From a virus: a stretch of DNA of 64,000 nt. Under the pieces are notes generated by a model. The model was not told the origin of the DNA. It ran no database searches and worked only from the letters and a program-made list of their open reading frames with translations. Numbering within the stretch: the stretch's first letter is position 1; each line of letters opens with the position of its first letter. The DNA lies in IMG/VR virus record IMGVR_UViG_3300021962_000058, positions 27,150-91,149 of that record; one strand, given 5' to 3'. The translations under genes were made by a program, and so were the position numbers. This document shows positions 11,001 through 19,146 of the stretch, one piece after another.

Positions 11001-14000
11001 TCCATCAAAATTATATTATACGTTAAAAAAATCAGGATACATTAGCACTGCAGATAACTATTTTTCGAATCATTCAGAAATTAATTATGTCAACAGTGAG
11101 TACAATGGAACATATTCCGTTTTTGGAATATCGACAAGTAGTTTTAAAATTACACCTACAAGAGTTCCAAGTGTATTAACTTATACTAGTGATCAAGTAG
11201 AAAAAATAGAGTATTCAACTAAATCATCAACTGCTCTTAATGGTTCTATTGGAAAACTCAAGATTATTTCCGAAGGATTTGGATTCAAAAAACTTCCAAA
11301 ATTTGTTGAAGTAATTAGTAATAAAGGTTCTGATGCTAATTTAGTTGCGATATCTACAGATATTGGAAAAATTAAAGAAACCAGATTTAAAGCAATTGCA
11401 TATGAGTATCCATCTGACAAGACTTTAAATCCAGAAGCAGTTGTTTCTCCAATCATTACTTTGGATAATTTTGATACAATAGGAGAAATAGATATCGTTT
11501 CTGGTGGATCAAGATATGTCAATGCACCTGATCTGTTACTATTTGATGATACAACTAAACAAGTTGTAGATAGATTATCTTTAATTGCAGTAACTCCAAG
11601 TGGAGCAATTGCGGATGTAACACAAGTAGCACCAATATATGGATTAAAATCTAATCCACATAAAATAATTGCAATTAATAATTCAAATGGTGTTGGTATA
11701 AGTTCAATGGTTACCGATAGTACTTCGGGAATTGCCACTTGTACATTGTCAACTCCAATTCTTGGATTCTCTTCTCCATTGTTTAATGTTGGTGATGAAA
11801 TTTATGTAGAAGGAATACAACTTGTAAATGGTTCGACTGGAACAGGATATAATTCTGATAACTATGGATATAGATTTTTCAAAGTTGCTTCTTACACTAA
11901 TACAAATCCTGCAATATTATCTTTTGCTGTTGTAGATGAACTAGGTGTTGGACTATCAACAAATCCAGGAATAGCTAAAACTTTCCAGTCTGGATATGCA
12001 ACTATTATAAACAAAAAACATTATCCAGTAATTAATGTTATCAAGAAGAGAGGTAAATTCTTAGATAATGAGCAACTTTTTGTTGATAGTGGCAGAGGAT
12101 TTTTGGAAGAAGATCTTCATGTTAAGAGTTCCAGAGATGAATTCATTAAAGTAACTGGAACATATAATTTAAAACCAGGTAATAAAGTTAGGGGAAGATC
12201 GACAGGAGTAGTTGCAGAAGTTGTTTCATCGTCCGCAAATACATCCAAATTTAGATACAAAATCGATTATTCTACAAAACAAAACATTGGATGGTCCGAT
12301 GATGTTGGCAAGATTAGTGAGGATTATCAGGTAACCCCAGACAATGATTATTATCAGAATTTATCATACACAATTAAGAGTCCTATAACTTGGGATAAGT
12401 TATCAGGACCAGTGAACAGTATTATACACCCTGCTGGACTCAAAAATTTTGCAGATGTTGGTATAGTATCATCGACAGGTGCAATTGGTCTTTCTGGAAC
12501 AACAAACAGTTTAGTCATACTTGATGTTATTGAAGAGAAACGGGTAGATACTATTAATAATTTTGATAATACCGTAGATTATGATGTTAGAACTAATCCA
12601 GATAGATCAAAATATTTAAAACTACAAAATAGAAAGTTAACAGACTACACAGAATGTAGAACTAATAGAGTGATTATTCACGATGATATTAGTAATAGAT
12701 TTTCAAGTAGAGGATTTGAGGATCCTTTTGTAGAAATTGAAGAGATTGATGTCGCAGATACTCACGTTAGATATGTTATTCAGGTTGTAGACCCTGATAC
12801 CTTCGAATGTCAAATATCAGAATTGGTATTACAGACAACTACCCTTGATTCTATATTATTTGAAAAATACACAGAATATTCAAAAGAAATTTTAGGATAT
12901 TTCAGTGCCAATGTAGATCTTTCTGGAAGAAAAACATTAGTCTTCACTCCAACAAACAGATTTACACGAGATCATGATATCAAAATTTTAAAGAAAACTT
13001 TTGATTTCGGTCCTTCGTCTGGAATTGGAACTCAAAGTTTTGGTTCTGTCAATTTGATAGGAAGTAATATTATTGGAATTTCTAGTATTGGTGGTACTGA
13101 TAATGTAAAAACTATTGCTCAATTTTCGTCTAATAATTTTAATGGATTATTTGCAAACATTGAAATAATTAATAATATTACCAGAGAAGTAAATTATATT
13201 GATGCTACTTTAGATTTTGATGGATCAAATACATATCTTAGTGAGTATTATTTTGATAGTGCTCTCCAAGGTTACAGTTCTTCATCAATTGGATTAGTAA
13301 CTGCAATCTATGATTCAACATCAGGAATAGTTTCTTTCAGAGTAAGAAATGAAGAGGATTATACAATTGATGTCAGGACAAGTATTGTTGGATTTGGCAG
13401 TACAGGTTCTGGTGGTTCTGGTATTGGAACATATAGATTTTTAGTTCCTGGACAACCATATGGTTCCGAAAGGAGTGCAAGATTAGAATCAACGGTTGGA
13501 TTTGGTACAAATAAAGTAAGAGTAGGAATATTTGAATCTGATCTCATTTCATCATTAACATCTATTGTTAGAGTTTCTTGTGGAAATAGTTCAGCAATAC
13601 ATCAAGTTTCCTTAGTAAAGGGTGGGCAAGATATCATTGTTTCTCCTGGACCATTTGCTGCAACAAACAATACAACTGGTTTAGGAACTTTTGGATCTGA
13701 AGTTATTGGAAATCAATTCTTATTGAATTTCTACCCAGATTTTTCAAATACAAACAATACTATTCAAGCATTTAATGAAGTTTTCTACACATTCAGTGAT
13801 TTTGAAAATGCACCTATTGATTTAAATTACGGTAAGAGTTCTCAAAAAGTATTCCTTTCAGCTTATGATGGTATCAATGGAGCTCGTGCAAATAAAGTCA
13901 ATTTTAACTTGACACATAATGGCAGACCGATTTATAAAAAAGTTTTCAATCCTTCTGATTCTACCGTAGTTGATTTTGCAACTGGTATTTTCACCATTAT

Positions 14001-17000
14001 TGATCACATGTTTAATACTGGTGAAGAACTAATTTATACTCCAAAATCATCATTTATTGGAGTTGGTCAAAGCGCAATAGGAATAGGATCAACTGCAAAT
14101 TACTTGGGTATTGTTACTAATAGGTTGCCTGAAAGAGTATATCCAATTGCTCTTACACCAGACACATTTAAACTAGCAACTAGAAGATCTTATGCAAATC
14201 TAGGAATTGCTGTCACTTTTACTGATGCTGGATTAGGTAATGCTCATGAATTTGAAATGACAAAGAAACTATCAAAGAGTGTAGTTTCTCTGGATGGAAT
14301 AGTACAGCAACCGATTACATTTACTCCAATATCTCACACACTTCAATATAATAGTGGTTCTATTTCTGTCGGCATAGCAACTTTCAATCTTAGTGGAATA
14401 ACTTCTATTCAACCAAGAGACTTGATAAAAATTGATGATGAATATATGAAAGTTGTTGAAGTTGGTTTTAGCACTAATGTTGGCGGAGCTCTTCTTGGAC
14501 CAATTAATGGTATTATTCAAGCAGGAACAGCAGCAACTATTCCAACAATTTCTGTTGTAAGAGCTTCTGTTGGTAGTGCTGCAACCACTCATAGTGATGG
14601 TGCCAATGTTCAAGTTTATAGAGGATCATTTAATATTATTGGTTCTGAAATTTGGTTTATTGATCCACCAAAAGGTAACACAAGATCAAGAAGAGACGAA
14701 AGTAATCTACCATATGTAAGAGCTCAATATGCAGGAAGAACTTTCCTGAGATCAAACTATGATACTAATATGGTATTTGATGATATTTCTGATCAATTTA
14801 CTGGTATAGGTAAAACATATACAATGACAGTTGAAGGTATTAATACCACCGGTGTTTCCATTGGAAATGGTATACTCTTTATTAATGGAGTTTTCCAAAC
14901 ACCAACTACTATTAATAATTCTGGAAATAATTATGAATTCCAAAATGACAATATTGCCGGAATTTCTAGTGTTGTATTTACTGGAATTACATCAATAGAT
15001 GGTACTTATATTAAATCAGATTTTGATATCAACCAAAATCAACTACCAAGAGGTGGATTAATTGTATCACTCGGTTCTACACCTGGTCTTGGATATGCAC
15101 CACTATTGGGTGCAAAGGTTAGAGCAAATCTTGATGGATCTGGTTCTATCGTAAGTATTACTGGAATTTCCCACACTGGTCCGGGTCAATCAATTAGTAC
15201 TGCATCATATAATAATCAAACTGGTATTGTTGAAATTACAACAACTACTGATCACAACTTTGTTGGTGGAGATAGAATTAAGTTAGTTGGATTAGGATTT
15301 ACTTGCCCATCTGGAGCTGGAATAGTATCTTACTTCCCATCAACAGGACTAGATTATTCTTATGATATTGCTGGTATTATATCGGCAAGAACTTTCATTG
15401 CAAAAGTAGGAACTAGCACTTTACCCCATTCTTATATTGGATTTGGAACCGTATTCCCATGGTATGACTTAACAGAAGGTTCTGGATATAGAAGTCCAGT
15501 TTCTATTGGAATTACAGATCCTAATCATACTGGTGCGGCGGCAAGTATTACTGCGGTTGTTGGTGCTGGTGGAACACTTGGATTTATAGTTAATAGTGGT
15601 GGATCTGGATATGTTAATCCTTATATTAAAATTCCTGAACCAAATTATGAAAATATTCAAGTTGTTGGTGTTTCAAGAGTTGGAGTAGGTTCAACATCCA
15701 AAACTGGATCTAATTTACTATTAAACATTAAAATTGGACCTGCACGTGGAAACGTTGGAATTGGATCTACATTAGGAGGAATCTCATATGGTGCAGATCC
15801 ACAATTTGAATTACAAAGACGTGCAAGCACTGATGTAAAACAAACCGATATATCTTATAGTGTTGGAACTGGATCAACTCTATTCCAAGTTGAATCATTT
15901 GAAATTGCAAGAAATGGTTATGCATTCCAAGTTGGAGATGTTTTCAAACCAATCGGTCTTGTAACTGCAAAGGGACTATCAGAACCAATATCTGAGTTTA
16001 AATTAGAAGTAGTAGAGACATTCCAGGATTATTTCTCTGCTTGGTCTTTTGGTGAAATGAATTATATTGACAGTACAGCAAGCCTACAAAATGGATCTAG
16101 AACTAGATTCCCACTGATTTATAACGGACAATTATTAAGTTTTGAAATTGATCCTAATAATCCACTTTCTAGTTCAATTGACTTAGACGCTGTTCTGATC
16201 ATCTTTGTTAATGGTGTAATACAAGAACCAGGATATGCCTATAAGTTTATAGGAGGAACTTCATTTGAATTCACTGAGGCACCAAAGGCATCTGATAAAG
16301 TAGATATTTTCTTCTATCTTGGTCAAAATGGAGTTGATATTACCTTTATTGATGTCAATGAAACAATTAAAATTGGTGATGAAGTTTTTGTTGGAAAACA
16401 TCCAAACTATCAATTAATTCCTGTACAAGATAGAGATAGAACTATTTTAGATATTACTGGATCAGACATTATTGAAACTGATAATTATGTTGGTTTCGGA
16501 ATTAATGAATCTGATTTCAGGCCAATAGAGTGGACAAAACAAAAGAAAGACAAGTACATTAAAGGTGATGTTGTTTACAAATCAAGAGATTCAATTGAAC
16601 CATTTATTTACCCAACAGCGAAAATTATAGGAAATATTGATTCTGCAAGTTCTCAGATATTTGTAGATGATGCTCAATTCTTTAATTTTGAAGAAAATAA
16701 TTATGGAATTACTATAACTTCATTTGATGCTTTAATTGTCGATTCAAACGATCCAGTTTCCGCAGCATTTACTGCAACAGTTTCTATTGCTGGAACTATT
16801 TCAAATATTACAATTACAAATGCTGGACTAGGTTATTCAACAGCGACAATTCCAGTTAAAATTTCAGCTCCACCATTAATTGGTGTTGGTGTTGGAACAA
16901 CGGCAACTGCAACAGCAACTATTTCTAACGGTAGCGTGGTATCCGTCTCAATCTCTAATCCTGGACTTGGATATACTATTGCTCCTAAATTGATAGCGGA

Positions 17001-17559
17001 AATTCCCAAATCAAAAACTGAACTTATTAAAACAGTTGCAAATGTTCAAGGATTTTCTGGAATTATTACTGGCATTACTACAACAACAGGTATTGGTGGA
17101 CATCCATTAGCACTAAAAATTAATTTCCGTGCAAATGCGTCAGATGCAAATGATCTTCAAGTAGGTTATCCAATACTTGTATACAATACGAAAGTTGGAA
17201 ATGGAGTAACTTCAGTAGATAGTGGAAACACATCTATTGTAGGAATAGGAACTAGTTTCCTTGACAATGTTTACATTGTTAATTCGAAAACAAATGCTGG
17301 ACCAAACGCAGAAATAATCTGCAATATACATAGTTCGACTACTATTTCTGGAATTCCAACAACAGGATCTTTAACTTTACCATTAGGAAACATTTCTTGG
17401 GGTAGAATTTACAATTTCAGTTCTAGGGTGAATCCAGTTTCTATTGGAGTTACTGGTTTGACTGTGGATTCTGGTCTTTCCACTTTCCCAACAATTCAAA
17501 GGAGAACTTTTGGATTGAGAAATAGTGGTGCGATCAGAAAACTTTCCAATCTTCCTTAA
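5056..17559 (+). CDS. giant baseplate/tail structural protein with YHYH domain, 4167 aa
   Basis: A 12.5-kb uninterrupted gene between gp6 and gp8, the position of gp7 in T4 (1032 aa), so it is about four times the expected size. The N-terminal ~240 residues (MSNFEKRVQINKIIESQLPE; later FIKHARDFYQSKGIEESVKI) look like a helical docking part. The rest is beta-rich and Asn/Ser/Thr/Gly-rich with dozens of GxGY units (such as NGGSGYTYRKL, LNQGIGYDS, NAGLGYSTA). Around residues 1258-1350 is a YHYH-type domain (SPIIGWAYDGNPIYGPYGY, then FCKTPEFPKGIYAYF). An early 'LLKIDNEIITYTG...RGFSG' unit recurs in the 2607-aa protein. I infer a baseplate wedge or peripheral receptor-contacting protein; whether the N-terminus is a true gp7 homologue is uncertain. 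Confidence 0.82.
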   Translation: MSNFEKRVQINKIIESQLPEFLVSDFPKAVEFLRQYYISEEFQGGNVDLADNLDQYLKLDNLVPEVIVGETKLTSNISASAGIVTVTSTKGFPSEYGLLKIDNEIITYTGITTNTFTGCIRGFSGVTGYNYLSKFDIDDGSNKKSLVFEDTDSSSHTSGSTVKNLSVLFLQEFYKKLKYTFTPGLENNDFVSDLDVGNFIKHARDFYQSKGIEESVKILFKVLYGVNADVIDLESRLIKPSSANYIRREIVTAKNISGDPLKLEGQTIFKSSDINTNAAVSNVEILTRDNETFYKLELFVGYDEKDLINGTFTVPGKTKVLENVSIGSSIISVDSTIGFSESGTLNLISSGNSIKYTSKSVNQFFGCSGVVSLIPLGSDLRSDETIYGYENGNINKRVDLRITGVISDLVSVDDSLLIDEGEEILVRNLGNIIENPPNGEKTYKEVFANTWIYNTSTRYQVRSIVGSTFTLYSYIDKSSLSVGDNVDILVRSSNTVVFSNATVTSINTAVNQIILSGITGFTPQPLVEYDIRRKIKKSSSLNVNIDAGNNSYISNVLNLYTDKEYGYVVSNSLPSYQINDELIESSIPNGSTLYLSGSNDDRKAYSSIKFPQNVRFIDGDIVIYTSSQPLNGLTSGSKYYVRLLQPNEIRLYESRSLLDAVNLTDISGNVIVPYLFFGNTQSLNTSSHRFTLAKQENRNISANKILRKFPLQSTKINNSEPVKRSIETISGGIGVLIDGVEITNPESIEKIYYGPLKQFDVLNSGNNYDIVNPPKIVISTGAGTTALVEPVINGNVKNVFVDVQDFDVDDVVSISLTGANGSGCILEPVIGERFREVEFDSRSLNVGGGVDISDETITFLKPHNFYDGEPIIYNQNGNPAILTGSFQDISNTVTGSLVTNDQYIAKFVNTRTIRLFNNINDFNAGINTVGFSTLTTFGGIHKFRTLPRRTLRSVKVLNGGSGYTYRKLRVKPTGISTDYSTVNYENHGFSTGEVIHYSTTGTAIVGLSTLNSYSVDVVNTDSFKLINVGIGATFQDDLAKNKHVSLQSTGSGYHIFEYPPITITANVSYGSTFTGSFNFTPIVTGSIVDAYLYESGSGYGSTTLNLHKKPTVTVKNGKNAELKPIISNGRVIEVQILSSGYDYYSIPEISVQGNGSGAIIRPVISNGLIVDAIVLNQGIGYDSLTTTINVIPRGSGAIFDLRVRDLTLNDAERYAKHARTRTPKIFSSLTNNKKDDSLVYGIYGYSQDLANNYLDTGNSHSPIIGWAYDGNPIYGPYGYSKPDDVQSGVRLINSSYVLDPSSVFDRPPSFPSGFFIDDYRYASNGDLDVHNGRFCKTPEFPKGIYAYFASVKTSSLSNTLEPGYPYFIGNTFKSTFIEENSYLDHSFDFNNSNLIRNTYPYKINDRYAGYDFLLEPYERFSQVSVVESVSKGFVKDIKVNDGGSGYNIGDRVIFDESNTGGYGLRAEVSELIGKNVTKIETSLESYTPCVLVWDDDNYISAYYRPGFNLRDNDTVLVGSISTSISDVLGSKKVGFSTQTIGLAASMTSYSDPSGKVEDIFTSSSATISIGNSISIQSGLGSEIIRVLNVYDNGILRVKRFGTTGVAHSFGTQLNILSDKIKIPAKTTKFTSEVDNLIYFNAKNSVGIGTTLGGAVSKTFTIGGISQTISIPYRSIYIPNHPFKTGQRLTFEKSTYPGIDSLIVGDNPSNLNTFQIPDATSSVYVINKGKNYIGLVTQVGLTTNSEGLFFYSDGSNNSEYSLETNLTQITAEISKVVSTISVGQTHGLSEFDTIKLNVVPNTVVGLGTTGPVSVKFNEFGKKLLINSIGINSSQINTVTNTITIPNHGYNTGDKVFYDSAEVASGLSTGSYFVVKTGTNTFKLAETLYESQPETENVVNIVGTGASVHNIGLINPQINVVRNSTLKFDISDSSLRGYNFKIYQDKEFKNEFLSTTDNNDFNVTGIGTIGFGTASLSIKYTQNVPSKLYYTLKKSGYISTADNYFSNHSEINYVNSEYNGTYSVFGISTSSFKITPTRVPSVLTYTSDQVEKIEYSTKSSTALNGSIGKLKIISEGFGFKKLPKFVEVISNKGSDANLVAISTDIGKIKETRFKAIAYEYPSDKTLNPEAVVSPIITLDNFDTIGEIDIVSGGSRYVNAPDLLLFDDTTKQVVDRLSLIAVTPSGAIADVTQVAPIYGLKSNPHKIIAINNSNGVGISSMVTDSTSGIATCTLSTPILGFSSPLFNVGDEIYVEGIQLVNGSTGTGYNSDNYGYRFFKVASYTNTNPAILSFAVVDELGVGLSTNPGIAKTFQSGYATIINKKHYPVINVIKKRGKFLDNEQLFVDSGRGFLEEDLHVKSSRDEFIKVTGTYNLKPGNKVRGRSTGVVAEVVSSSANTSKFRYKIDYSTKQNIGWSDDVGKISEDYQVTPDNDYYQNLSYTIKSPITWDKLSGPVNSIIHPAGLKNFADVGIVSSTGAIGLSGTTNSLVILDVIEEKRVDTINNFDNTVDYDVRTNPDRSKYLKLQNRKLTDYTECRTNRVIIHDDISNRFSSRGFEDPFVEIEEIDVADTHVRYVIQVVDPDTFECQISELVLQTTTLDSILFEKYTEYSKEILGYFSANVDLSGRKTLVFTPTNRFTRDHDIKILKKTFDFGPSSGIGTQSFGSVNLIGSNIIGISSIGGTDNVKTIAQFSSNNFNGLFANIEIINNITREVNYIDATLDFDGSNTYLSEYYFDSALQGYSSSSIGLVTAIYDSTSGIVSFRVRNEEDYTIDVRTSIVGFGSTGSGGSGIGTYRFLVPGQPYGSERSARLESTVGFGTNKVRVGIFESDLISSLTSIVRVSCGNSSAIHQVSLVKGGQDIIVSPGPFAATNNTTGLGTFGSEVIGNQFLLNFYPDFSNTNNTIQAFNEVFYTFSDFENAPIDLNYGKSSQKVFLSAYDGINGARANKVNFNLTHNGRPIYKKVFNPSDSTVVDFATGIFTIIDHMFNTGEELIYTPKSSFIGVGQSAIGIGSTANYLGIVTNRLPERVYPIALTPDTFKLATRRSYANLGIAVTFTDAGLGNAHEFEMTKKLSKSVVSLDGIVQQPITFTPISHTLQYNSGSISVGIATFNLSGITSIQPRDLIKIDDEYMKVVEVGFSTNVGGALLGPINGIIQAGTAATIPTISVVRASVGSAATTHSDGANVQVYRGSFNIIGSEIWFIDPPKGNTRSRRDESNLPYVRAQYAGRTFLRSNYDTNMVFDDISDQFTGIGKTYTMTVEGINTTGVSIGNGILFINGVFQTPTTINNSGNNYEFQNDNIAGISSVVFTGITSIDGTYIKSDFDINQNQLPRGGLIVSLGSTPGLGYAPLLGAKVRANLDGSGSIVSITGISHTGPGQSISTASYNNQTGIVEITTTTDHNFVGGDRIKLVGLGFTCPSGAGIVSYFPSTGLDYSYDIAGIISARTFIAKVGTSTLPHSYIGFGTVFPWYDLTEGSGYRSPVSIGITDPNHTGAAASITAVVGAGGTLGFIVNSGGSGYVNPYIKIPEPNYENIQVVGVSRVGVGSTSKTGSNLLLNIKIGPARGNVGIGSTLGGISYGADPQFELQRRASTDVKQTDISYSVGTGSTLFQVESFEIARNGYAFQVGDVFKPIGLVTAKGLSEPISEFKLEVVETFQDYFSAWSFGEMNYIDSTASLQNGSRTRFPLIYNGQLLSFEIDPNNPLSSSIDLDAVLIIFVNGVIQEPGYAYKFIGGTSFEFTEAPKASDKVDIFFYLGQNGVDITFIDVNETIKIGDEVFVGKHPNYQLIPVQDRDRTILDITGSDIIETDNYVGFGINESDFRPIEWTKQKKDKYIKGDVVYKSRDSIEPFIYPTAKIIGNIDSASSQIFVDDAQFFNFEENNYGITITSFDALIVDSNDPVSAAFTATVSIAGTISNITITNAGLGYSTATIPVKISAPPLIGVGVGTTATATATISNGSVVSVSISNPGLGYTIAPKLIAEIPKSKTELIKTVANVQGFSGIITGITTTTGIGGHPLALKINFRANASDANDLQVGYPILVYNTKVGNGVTSVDSGNTSIVGIGTSFLDNVYIVNSKTNAGPNAEIICNIHSSTTISGIPTTGSLTLPLGNISWGRIYNFSSRVNPVSIGVTGLTVDSGLSTFPTIQRRTFGLRNSGAIRKLSNLP

Positions 17560-17564
17560 TGGGA

Positions 17565-17572
17565 TATAAATA
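17565..17572 (+). promoter_or_regulatory. late promoter (TATAAATA) before gp8
   Basis: Exact T4 late consensus TATAAATA, 17 bases before the gp8 ATG, in the 30-base gap after the giant gene. Confidence 0.7.
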
Positions 17573-17589
17573 CATAAAAAAGTTTAAAA

Positions 17590-19143
17590 ATGTCCGCAAT
17601 TGTTACTGATCAATTCAGAATTTTGAATGCTGGTAATTTTGTAGATTCTGTTGGGTCTATGACCAATTCATATTATGTTACTGTCGGATTACCTAATCCT
17701 ACTGTGGTGGGGTTTGGCAGATCTACTGCCTGGAATACAAATACTCCGGCACCAATTGATAATTTATCATATTTGAGTCATTATGGAGATACAATTTTAT
17801 ACGGTAAAAAAATAACCTCAGAAAATATTAGAAGAATAATCAGAAGAATTCAGTGGACTCCTGGAAGCAGATACGAAATGTATCGAGATGATTATAGTAT
17901 TGTCAATCCAAGCCCTCTGACAAATTCTTCTAGATTATATGATGCAAATTATTATGTAATGAACCAAGATTATAGAGTTTACATATGTATAGAGAATGGT
18001 TCTAGCGGTTCTAATACACGTGGTAACGTTTCTCAGGATGAACCAACGTTTACCGATTTGGAGCCATCAAGAGCTGGTACTAGTGGTGATGGGTATGTAT
18101 GGAAATATCTATTCTCAGTTTCCCCAAGTGATGTTGTTAAGTTTGATTCGACAGAATATATAACTGTTCCTAATAATTGGTTGTCTTCTACAAACTCTCA
18201 GATACAGGCAATTAGGGAATCTGGTGATTCAACTTTAAATAATAACCAAATTAAAACAGTTTATATTGAAAAATCAGGTTCGAACTACTCTAACGGATTG
18301 GGTCAAGAACTATCAATCATTGGTGATGGTACGGGTGGTAGAGTAAGGGTTGATGTTGAAAATGGTAAGATAACGAATACGATAGTAACTTCTGGCGGCA
18401 GAGATTATAGTTATGCTCTGGTTGATCTTGGATCAATAAACATAAACTCAGTTGGAACTAGTGCAAAGTTAGTTCCAATTATACCTCCGTCAAGAGGACA
18501 TGGATATGATATTTACAATGAATTAGGAACCGATAGGGTATTAATTTATGCAAGATTTGACGATTCAACAAAGGATTTTCCAGTAGATACTAGTTTTGCA
18601 CAAGTATCGATCATAAAAAATCCAACCTCAATAGGTTCAACATCAGTTTATAATGGAGACACTTTCACTAGTTTATCATCATTAAAGTTCTCACTGATTT
18701 CTGGTACTCCAACAATTGGTGAAAAAATAGAACAAATTGTTACTGGTGGAAGAGCATATGGTTATGTTGCTTCGTGGGATACTGAAACAAAGGTTCTAAA
18801 ATATTTTCAGGATAGATCACTTTATTATAACCAGACAACACTTGATCAACAAGATTATGTTGGAATTTCCACAAATGGAAGACCATTTGCATTCGAATCA
18901 TCATCGAACCAAATTCTTGGAAAATCTTCTGGATTTTCAGCCTCTATTGATACTCAATTTGATGGTAGAACAACTAATCCAACAGGATCAAAATTAATTG
19001 ATCTTGGTGTCAATTTCCAAGATGGATTAGCAGGACCTGAAATAAATAAAGGATCAGGCGATGTAATTTACGTTGATAATCGCCCAACAATTAGTAGAAA
19101 TTCGCGCCAAAAAGAAGACATTAAAATTGTACTGGAATTTTAA
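17590..19143 (+). CDS. gp8: baseplate wedge subunit gp8
   Basis: A 517-residue protein with clear gp8 signatures. The N-terminus reads IVTDQFRILNAGNFVDSV, the middle has GDGYVWKYLFSVSPSDVVKF, and the C-terminus has GDVIYVDNRPTISR before the terminal strand (KEDIKIVLEF). T4 gp8 is 334 aa; the extra length is a central insertion (about residues 215-300) built of GxxY beta units (EKSGSNYSNGLGQ, TSGGRDYSY) like those of the giant neighbour. gp8 joins gp7 and gp6 in the wedge. A late promoter is immediately upstream and the next gene starts 3 bases after the stop. Confidence 0.88.
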   Translation: MSAIVTDQFRILNAGNFVDSVGSMTNSYYVTVGLPNPTVVGFGRSTAWNTNTPAPIDNLSYLSHYGDTILYGKKITSENIRRIIRRIQWTPGSRYEMYRDDYSIVNPSPLTNSSRLYDANYYVMNQDYRVYICIENGSSGSNTRGNVSQDEPTFTDLEPSRAGTSGDGYVWKYLFSVSPSDVVKFDSTEYITVPNNWLSSTNSQIQAIRESGDSTLNNNQIKTVYIEKSGSNYSNGLGQELSIIGDGTGGRVRVDVENGKITNTIVTSGGRDYSYALVDLGSININSVGTSAKLVPIIPPSRGHGYDIYNELGTDRVLIYARFDDSTKDFPVDTSFAQVSIIKNPTSIGSTSVYNGDTFTSLSSLKFSLISGTPTIGEKIEQIVTGGRAYGYVASWDTETKVLKYFQDRSLYYNQTTLDQQDYVGISTNGRPFAFESSSNQILGKSSGFSASIDTQFDGRTTNPTGSKLIDLGVNFQDGLAGPEINKGSGDVIYVDNRPTISRNSRQKEDIKIVLEF

Positions 19144-19146
19144 AAA

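Noticed and set aside
11193-11738. 181-codon minus-strand frame within the giant structural gene
   Set aside because: Mirror of a repetitive AT-rich coding frame; no start context or homology, and all real genes here are on the + strand.
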